Shown here piece after piece: positions 57,264 through 62,163 of a DNA stretch of 62,163 nt. A program made the position numbers and the translations under genes. This stretch comes from Parabacteroides distasonis. GTDB lineage: Bacteria; Bacteroidota; Bacteroidia; Bacteroidales; Tannerellaceae. The notes below the pieces were generated by a model that did not search any database, was not told where the DNA came from, and saw nothing but the letters and a program-made list of their open reading frames with translations. Each line of letters begins with the position of its first letter. The stretch's first letter is position 1. The stretch covers positions 1 through 62,163 of the forward strand of contig NZ_SRYM01000021.1 in NCBI RefSeq assembly GCF_004793765.1, given 5' to 3'.

Positions 57264-60200
57264 TTACATATTAAAACTCTCTGAAATAATAATTTCAGGT
57301 ATAAAATCTTTCGATACTTTAAGCATATCTACTTGTTTATCGACATTTCCATTTTGGACATGTTCCAATGGATATGCTGATATAATCTTTATTAATTGAT
57401 CAAGTAAAATAACTGGCTTGACAGGAGCTTTTTTTGTTACTGTTTTCAGTTTATTTATATCTCGCTGCAACTGTTGGAATTTACCAGTTGTGATAGCTCG
57501 TTTTGCTTTATTAATCAATTCAAGTTCTTGTTCCGTAATGTTTGGAATACTTGCAAAACCATCAAGATAAGCTATAGCCTTTTTTTCGTTAGGACCTTGC
57601 GCAGGATTAACTTTTTGTCTTGTTGCCTTGGTCGCTTCTTCTTGTGTGGCAAATGCGTCAAGTGCAGTTTTCACTTGCTCGTGATGCATAGAATGGAGCG
57701 GTATAGGCTTTTCGTCTATACGGGCTTCAAATTCTTTCACGGCTTCCAAGAAGGTAAGTTCCTCTATGCTTCCATCTTCTCGAATAAATGTAAACGCATC
57801 ACGTCGTTTATTACGAATAAACACGATAGTACTTCCGGGTATAAACTTACTCTTGCGACCTGTGCGGGTTCTCAATGGCAGTTTGCTGATTCGTTTAATC
57901 AAATCAGGATCATCTTGTTTAAGGTGTCGAAGCCACATCAAGTAGCGCAATTTCTCATCACGTTCCTCATCTACATCCTTATCAAACAAACCGAAGCTCT
58001 CAGGATTCTCATCAGTAGAATATATCTGACTATCTTCGCCCAATGCTGCATGAAAGGCAAAGAGCTTCATTTTCGCTTTCTTCTCCAATTCAATGTCATC
58101 ATTAACTTTGGATGTTGGGAAGAAGTTGAAAATATATACCTCTTTGGCAGTGCTACCGATACGATTCACACGGCCTATTCGCTGCATAAGCCTTGTTGAA
58201 TTCCAAGGCGTATCGTAGTTTACAATAACATTTGCACGATGGAGATTTACTCCCTCGGCAAGAACCTCGGTGGAAATAACTATGTTATAATCGTTCTTCT
58301 TGTCACCTTTGTAGTTGGCATCGAAGTTCTCCTTCAATAGCGGCATTTGGATGTCTCTATTGTCACTCTGTACCGTCATAATTTTGCCCAAACCATGATT
58401 TCTGAGAGAGTCATAGAGATATTTTGTGGTCTCTTTTGATTCTGAGAATATGACTAGCTTACCCTCGTGATTAATGGATTTATCCAATAAAATATCTTTG
58501 AGGTATTGGATGAAGATATCTAACTTAGGATCAACATCTACAGCATCCCACATAGAAACCAATTCCTTAAGAATAGCATTGTCTGCCTTAATTCCCTCCT
58601 CAAAGCCATCTTCAAAATCATCAGGTGCACAGACTTCTATTGTCGGGTCAGTGTATTTTGCCTCCTCAATAAGCTTTATCAACTCGTCTTCCTTATCTTC
58701 ACTAAGTAATTCATTGACTTTTAGATTAGGGGCGATGTATATAGTACCATTGCCAAACATATTAAGCATCACTTTGTTGGCCTCGTAATATCGATGCAAT
58801 GATTGCTTAAATGCATAGAAACTGCTATCTATTCGTTTGACAAGCAAAGTCTTCATAATGCCTGCCAATTGGATAGAGATCATATCAGCCTTCTTGTACT
58901 TGCTTTTCTTAGGTGACTTCAAGTATTTTATTGCTTGGTATCTGTAATATTTAAGACCGTTTATTTTATCACTTAGATACATTATAGTTTTGTCGTACAA
59001 AGCTTCTAATTCAGTATCCAGTTGATAATATATCTTTCGAGGAGACCTGACATCAGGGAAGTGGATATTCTGTTCCTCCAAATCTTTGCGATATGCATCA
59101 TTTTCCATTAGGTCGGTACGAGTACGACGTACTGTTAATGGCTCCACAACCTTAATGCGTATTCTCTCATATATAGCCTTGACTTCATCAGCGATAAGAG
59201 TTAAGTCCTTTTGCTTTTTTAGCTTGTTGTACCTGTCAATATGCTCACGAAAGAATCGCTGCAGGTTACCCTCCTCTAAGGTACTATCCTTAGAGTCTTG
59301 GAACAAATATACAAGATTGGCTATATCTTCAGGCTTATTATTAAGTGGTGTGGCTGATACGAGTATCACTTTCTTGTCGTGCAAACTGCCATCATAGCGT
59401 TTTGTCTTAGTCTTACACAACTTCTGCAATTCGTTGTACATTGATGCCGTGTCGCTTCTAAATTTATGCGCTTCGTCAACAATAATCAAATCATACAATT
59501 CAGGATTCTTAATCTTATGAAGACTTCCGTTTGTTATGATTCTGAAATTGTCTAGTTTAAACTCTGCAAGAGTCTCCTCCCAGTTATCTTTCATTGCAGG
59601 AGGAACTATCACTAATATATGAGAACGATGTGTTGGAAATCCATTAGAGAAAAAGAATTTCTTTGCTATAAGGGCAGATACAACGGTTTTACCTAATCCG
59701 ACAACATCGGAAAGGAAAAAACCATTGTGTTTCATCATCTTGACATATCCATCATTGACTGCATCTATTTGATATGACAACTTCTTATATCCCGTAGGCA
59801 AATCGGATACAGAGTTAGGGTCAAAGTCAATACTCTTGCCGAAGTATTCTAATAAGAATTTTAGATATACTTCGTAAGGGGTAAAGTTGGGATTAAGATA
59901 TGAATCACTCTTTATCTTTTCTATGTGTGTTATGTCTATTTCTACAGACTCTTCCCATAGTTTTTCAAAGGTTTCGGTGGCAAACTGTATGTCGTCATCA
60001 TAGCGTAGTTCCACGTTGAACTCGAAATTCTTTTCTAGTCCAGCCTCAGTCAAATTACTGGAACCTGTAATGACCGATCCATAACCATGAGGATGATATA
60101 CTTCTTCACGGAATATATATATCTTGGCATGAATGTTTTGTTTTGGATGAATTCGCATGGTTATTCTACCAGTTACTATATCCTCTATAAACTGATACAT

Positions 60201-60524
60201 GCCATCCTCGACCTCTTTATCGTATTTCGCCTCTTGTATATTACGTTTAATGTCGTTAAAGAACTCTTCTTGGGACTGTTCAGCGTTAGGATTAAATAAT
60301 AATCCCTGTTGATTTGCTTGATAGGTAAGCTTATCGACATTTATACCAACCAAAATTCTAATATATGGGGTCTGTTGTATGAATTTTCGGATTCTAAAAT
60401 AACCGGAAGCCCTAAAATACCCAACAAGTGCATCAAAGAAATGTACTTTTTTATACTTGAAAACTCCTTCAATTTTTTCAAGAAGAGTATTCTCTTTTTC
60501 GTTTGTGAAAAAATTTGTTCCCAT
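57264..60524 (-). CDS. PLD-nuclease / SNF2-type helicase fusion
   Basis: A 1086-aa two-domain protein. The N-terminal phospholipase-D-like domain has one HxK motif (HAKIYIF, His near residue 132) with GSSNLTEAGL after it. The single HKD half-site suggests that a dimer forms the active site. Then comes a SNF2/SF2 helicase with VVGLGKT (Walker A variant), IIVDEAHKF, LVSATPLNN, and the C-terminal QRIGRVNRIG arginine-finger motif. Such proteins accompany Eco57I-type methylases in restriction-like loci. The open frame begins at a TTG at 60530, but the ATG at 60524 is more likely, 2 bases after the xre stop. Confidence 0.88.
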   Translation of the reverse strand: MGTNFFTNEKENTLLEKIEGVFKYKKVHFFDALVGYFRASGYFRIRKFIQQTPYIRILVGINVDKLTYQANQQGLLFNPNAEQSQEEFFNDIKRNIQEAKYDKEVEDGMYQFIEDIVTGRITMRIHPKQNIHAKIYIFREEVYHPHGYGSVITGSSNLTEAGLEKNFEFNVELRYDDDIQFATETFEKLWEESVEIDITHIEKIKSDSYLNPNFTPYEVYLKFLLEYFGKSIDFDPNSVSDLPTGYKKLSYQIDAVNDGYVKMMKHNGFFLSDVVGLGKTVVSALIAKKFFFSNGFPTHRSHILVIVPPAMKDNWEETLAEFKLDNFRIITNGSLHKIKNPELYDLIIVDEAHKFRSDTASMYNELQKLCKTKTKRYDGSLHDKKVILVSATPLNNKPEDIANLVYLFQDSKDSTLEEGNLQRFFREHIDRYNKLKKQKDLTLIADEVKAIYERIRIKVVEPLTVRRTRTDLMENDAYRKDLEEQNIHFPDVRSPRKIYYQLDTELEALYDKTIMYLSDKINGLKYYRYQAIKYLKSPKKSKYKKADMISIQLAGIMKTLLVKRIDSSFYAFKQSLHRYYEANKVMLNMFGNGTIYIAPNLKVNELLSEDKEDELIKLIEEAKYTDPTIEVCAPDDFEDGFEEGIKADNAILKELVSMWDAVDVDPKLDIFIQYLKDILLDKSINHEGKLVIFSESKETTKYLYDSLRNHGLGKIMTVQSDNRDIQMPLLKENFDANYKGDKKNDYNIVISTEVLAEGVNLHRANVIVNYDTPWNSTRLMQRIGRVNRIGSTAKEVYIFNFFPTSKVNDDIELEKKAKMKLFAFHAALGEDSQIYSTDENPESFGLFDKDVDEERDEKLRYLMWLRHLKQDDPDLIKRISKLPLRTRTGRKSKFIPGSTIVFIRNKRRDAFTFIREDGSIEELTFLEAVKEFEARIDEKPIPLHSMHHEQVKTALDAFATQEEATKATRQKVNPAQGPNEKKAIAYLDGFASIPNITEQELELINKAKRAITTGKFQQLQRDINKLKTVTKKAPVKPVILLDQLIKIISAYPLEHVQNGNVDKQVDMLKVSKDFIPEIIISESFNM

Positions 60525-60526
60525 AA

Positions 60527-60739
60527 TCAAGCACCTTTCAGGTTATTTATTAAATCTTTTGGCTCTACATTTAAAACAGTTGCAATCTTGACAAGCATTT
60601 CTAATGATGGTTGTGAAGTATTGGAACACCAACGAGAAATAGTAGCTTCATTCTTTTGGAGTTGTTCTGCTAACCATTTCCCTGTTCTATTTTGTTCAAC
60701 CAATACTACTTTTATTCTATTTATTCTTTCTGTTTCCAC
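60527..60739 (-). CDS. Xre/Cro-CI-family regulator
   Basis: A 70-aa helix-turn-helix protein with GKWLAEQLQKNEATISRWCSN as the DNA-binding core and PSLEMLVKIATVLNVEPKDLI after it. It starts with GTG. It is the first gene of the operon, almost touching the helicase gene, and so is likely the autoregulator that keeps the defence genes in check. Similar small regulators head many restriction operons as control (C) proteins. Confidence 0.88.
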   Translation of the reverse strand: METERINRIKVVLVEQNRTGKWLAEQLQKNEATISRWCSNTSQPSLEMLVKIATVLNVEPKDLINNLKGA

Positions 60740-60782
60740 ACTTGTTTTATTTTAAAGAATAGCAATAAATTGACCATATCTG

Positions 60783-60812
60783 CAAATGTAGTGATAATTT
60801 CGGAAAAACAAA
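60783..60812 (-). promoter_or_regulatory. Promoter of the defence operon
   Basis: On the - strand TTTG (60809-60812) and TACATTTG (60783-60790) are separated by 18 bases, slightly short of the usual 19-20. The xre start lies about 44 bases downstream. Confidence 0.55.
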
Positions 60813-60873
60813 TATGAATTTGAGATAAATATTAGCTATACTTGTTGGGTAAACTAAAGTAACGACGCAAGGA

Positions 60874-61241
60874 ATGGAAACTCCTACATGGTCTTCTGAT
60901 GGGGGCTTCGTTACAATCACGTTCAAGCGGTCTGATTTCAAATCTGATATCATAGAGAATGATAAAGAAGACAAAAAGATAACAGAGGGGGCAAATACCC
61001 CCTAAGTACCCCTCAAGTGGAACTGCTTATTCAAAAAATGGAAGATTCTTACATGACAATGAGGAATATGGCGGATGTATGTGATATTAAAGACTTAAAG
61101 TATTTTCGCGAGAGCTATATTACCCCCGCATTGGAAGAAGGATTGATTGAACGCCTTTATCCAAATCAGCCGAAGCACCCCAAACAACAATACCGACTGA
61201 CAGAAATGGCTAAGGAATGGTTAACAAGTAATGCCAAATAG
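60874..61241 (+). pseudogene. 3' remnant of an AlbA_2/RecG-like DNA-binding regulator
   Basis: Two + strand pieces in different frames together form the C-terminal end of an AlbA_2-type putative ATP-binding/transcriptional regulator. The first (from 60874) is TWSSDGGFVTITFKR, the strand that ends the catalytic region. The second, open from before 61000, reads TPQVELLIQKME, RESYITPALEEGLIERLYP and QYRLTEMAKEWL, the winged-helix tail. A frameshift near 60990 separates them and the rest of the roughly 450-aa protein is missing. The ORF starting at GTG 61017 is therefore not an independent gene. Confidence 0.65.
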
Positions 61242-61271
61242 AATCATTGCTTATGTGTAATATGTAATACA

Positions 61272-61321
61272 ATACTGGCGAAAGAAAAAACAAGCTCTCT
61301 TTTGGTTTCTTTCGCCAGTAT
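61272..61321. terminator. Bidirectional hairpin
   Basis: Perfect 16-base inverted repeat (ATACTGGCGAAAGAAA and complement, arms 61272-61287 and 61306-61321) between the regulator remnant and the convergent DUF6506 gene. A/T runs adjoin the stem on the inside, less clearly outside. Confidence 0.65.
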
Positions 61322-61373
61322 CAATCTTATTATAGTTGAAATACGAACTTAGTTAAATCGCTGAGGATTTTAA

Positions 61374-61676
61374 CTAGAATATGCTATCTCCACTTTGGTG
61401 ATTAAACGCAGGATGGAGATCAAACCTAACAACACCAACTAAAGCCCTTCCTTCGACTGCTTTGCTAACACGCGCTACGCCATTGAGACCAAAACCGGCA
61501 CAAAGTTCAATAGCAGTGATGCCTTCCTTTACCAACTCTTTAGCTACATATTCAGCTTCTTCGTAGTCTTTTACACCCACTACCGTCAGATTAACGACAG
61601 GAGAATCAATAAATGCTTTGTGCGTTTTGTAATCATTCTCAGGCGCAATGTAAATAAATGCTGCTTTTGTTGTCAT
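61374..61676 (-). CDS. DUF6506 family protein
   Basis: A 100-aa soluble protein starting KAAFIYIAPENDYKTH and containing VVGVKDYEEAEYVAKELV, EGITAIELCAGFGLNGVA and RVSKAVEG, which I recognise as the DUF6506 pattern. No function is known. No signal peptide or membrane segment. It lies between a terminator-like palindrome and a chloramphenicol acetyltransferase-like gene on the same strand, 74 bases away. Confidence 0.75.
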   Translation of the reverse strand: MTTKAAFIYIAPENDYKTHKAFIDSPVVNLTVVGVKDYEEAEYVAKELVKEGITAIELCAGFGLNGVARVSKAVEGRALVGVVRFDLHPAFNHQSGDSIF

Positions 61677-61750
61677 AATATTTGCTTTAAAAGATATTTA
61701 TCATCTGAATGTTGTTGTTATGAGATGCAAAGATAGCGTTTTCCCTAAAC

Positions 61751-62163
61751 TTATATTCTCAGATTATCAATTTCTTTCTGAATCCCGTCCAAAAATCGGG
61801 AAGCGTGCACCCCGTCCATTTGCGTGTGGTGGAACTGGAAAGAAACGGTAAGTGTCGTTTTCAGTAGGCGGTGTTTGTATTTGCCCCAAATAAGAAACGG
61901 ATTATTAAAAATGCCGCTATACATGCCGACTGCACCGTCTATTTCATATTGTGCCAATGCGGAAGTCCCGATAACCATGCTTTCCGTCAAGTCGTGATTA
62001 ACGCAACTTTCAGCCACTTGTTTGGTAAGTCGCAGATAGTGTTGGTTAAACAAAGATAAATCATCGCAGAAAGGAATATCACATGAACTTACCTCGCCCT
62101 CTCTGTTGGCGACAATGGTGTTTACTGCAATGGTATCGTACTGCATCAGTTTACCGCCAACGG
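61751..62163 (-). CDS. Chloramphenicol acetyltransferase-like protein, C-terminal part (runs off window)
   Basis: Acetyl-CoA-dependent O-acetyltransferase of the CatA type. The window holds at least 136 residues, open to the edge, where the upstream codons read VGGKL before the first Met. The catalytic HHTQMDGVH motif is present near the C-terminus, together with SCDIPFCDD and the FNNPFLIWGKY region. The family length is about 210-220 aa, so roughly 80 residues lie beyond 62163. Whether it confers resistance is not evident; many CatA-like proteins act on other substrates. Confidence 0.82.
   Translation of the reverse strand, partial: VGGKLMQYDTIAVNTIVANREGEVSSCDIPFCDDLSLFNQHYLRLTKQVAESCVNHDLTESMVIGTSALAQYEIDGAVGMYSGIFNNPFLIWGKYKHRLLKTTLTVSFQFHHTQMDGVHASRFLDGIQKEIDNLRI

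Noticed and set aside
57474-58199. 241-codon + strand open frame
   Set aside because: Antisense to the helicase gene, with the composition of a shadow frame.
53685-60739. BREX or DISARM system
   Set aside because: No PglZ, BrxC/BrxL or DUF1998 helicase is present. The methylase is PglX-like only in the broad Eco57I sense, and the PLD domain is fused to a SNF2 helicase.
60747-60974. 75-codon - strand open frame ahead of xre
   Set aside because: It overlaps the defence promoter and is antisense to the AlbA_2-type remnant; no domain or start signal.

Overview
The window looks like a chromosome segment of a gut Bacteroidales, most likely Parabacteroides or a close relative. The reasons are paired SusC/SusD genes, hybrid one-protein two-component regulators (HTCS), Bacteroidetes-type promoters (-7 box TAnnTTTG, with a TTTG or TTG about 19-20 bases upstream where one is present), GSCFA and MurF-Alr fusion proteins, and few strong Shine-Dalgarno sites. 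The species is inferred from gene content and no search was run.

Layout. 1-11.5 kb: a mannose-glycan utilisation locus on the + strand (HTCS regulator, SusC, SusD, GH92 alpha-mannosidase, BSP-type metallopeptidase lipoprotein). The regulator's 5' part is cut by the window edge and looks frame-disrupted. 12-17.1 kb: housekeeping genes (GSCFA protein, MurF-Alr fusion, FabI, YciO/Sua5 protein). 17.1-22.8 kb: a second SusC/SusD pair on the - strand. A frameshifted, truncated GH2 glycosidase remnant lies downstream of it, and a 196-bp segment bounded by perfect 21-bp inverted repeats lies upstream. This segment looks like an invertible promoter, drawn here pointing away from susC. 23-26 kb: dGTPase, RsgA, ribosome recycling factor. 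26.2-32.9 kb: a fructan/fructose locus (HTCS with sugar-binding sensor, GH32, fructokinase, MFS transporter) without a SusC/SusD pair. 33-42.6 kb: pyrH, a MntA-HepT toxin-antitoxin pair, pta-ackA, folP-cdaA, murF, a DUF2339 remnant, a PfkB kinase and an MFS transporter. 42.7-45 kb: a TonB-dependent receptor-like protein.

The right part is accessory DNA. A decayed IS21-family element (45.36-46.89 kb) is followed by a tRNA gene's downstream terminator and an 18-base tRNA 3' end (about 47.01-47.03 kb), which looks like an attachment site. From there an AT-rich island runs right. It carries one tightly packed - strand operon (60739 to 47168): an Xre regulator, a PLD-nuclease/SNF2 helicase, an Eco57I-type DNA methyltransferase, a RecF/SMC-like ATPase, a PD-(D/E)xK nuclease, a small middle component, a DUF3732 SMC-like ATPase with a CPFC hook, and a RhuM protein. 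The nuclease, middle component and DUF3732 genes match the ABC three-component (ABC-3C) conflict-system layout. Here they are translationally coupled to a restriction-like helicase/methylase module. This composite is the best candidate in the window for an undescribed defence system. Beyond it lie the 3' remnant of an AlbA_2/RecG-like regulator, a DUF6506 gene and the C-terminal part of a chloramphenicol acetyltransferase-like gene that runs off the window.
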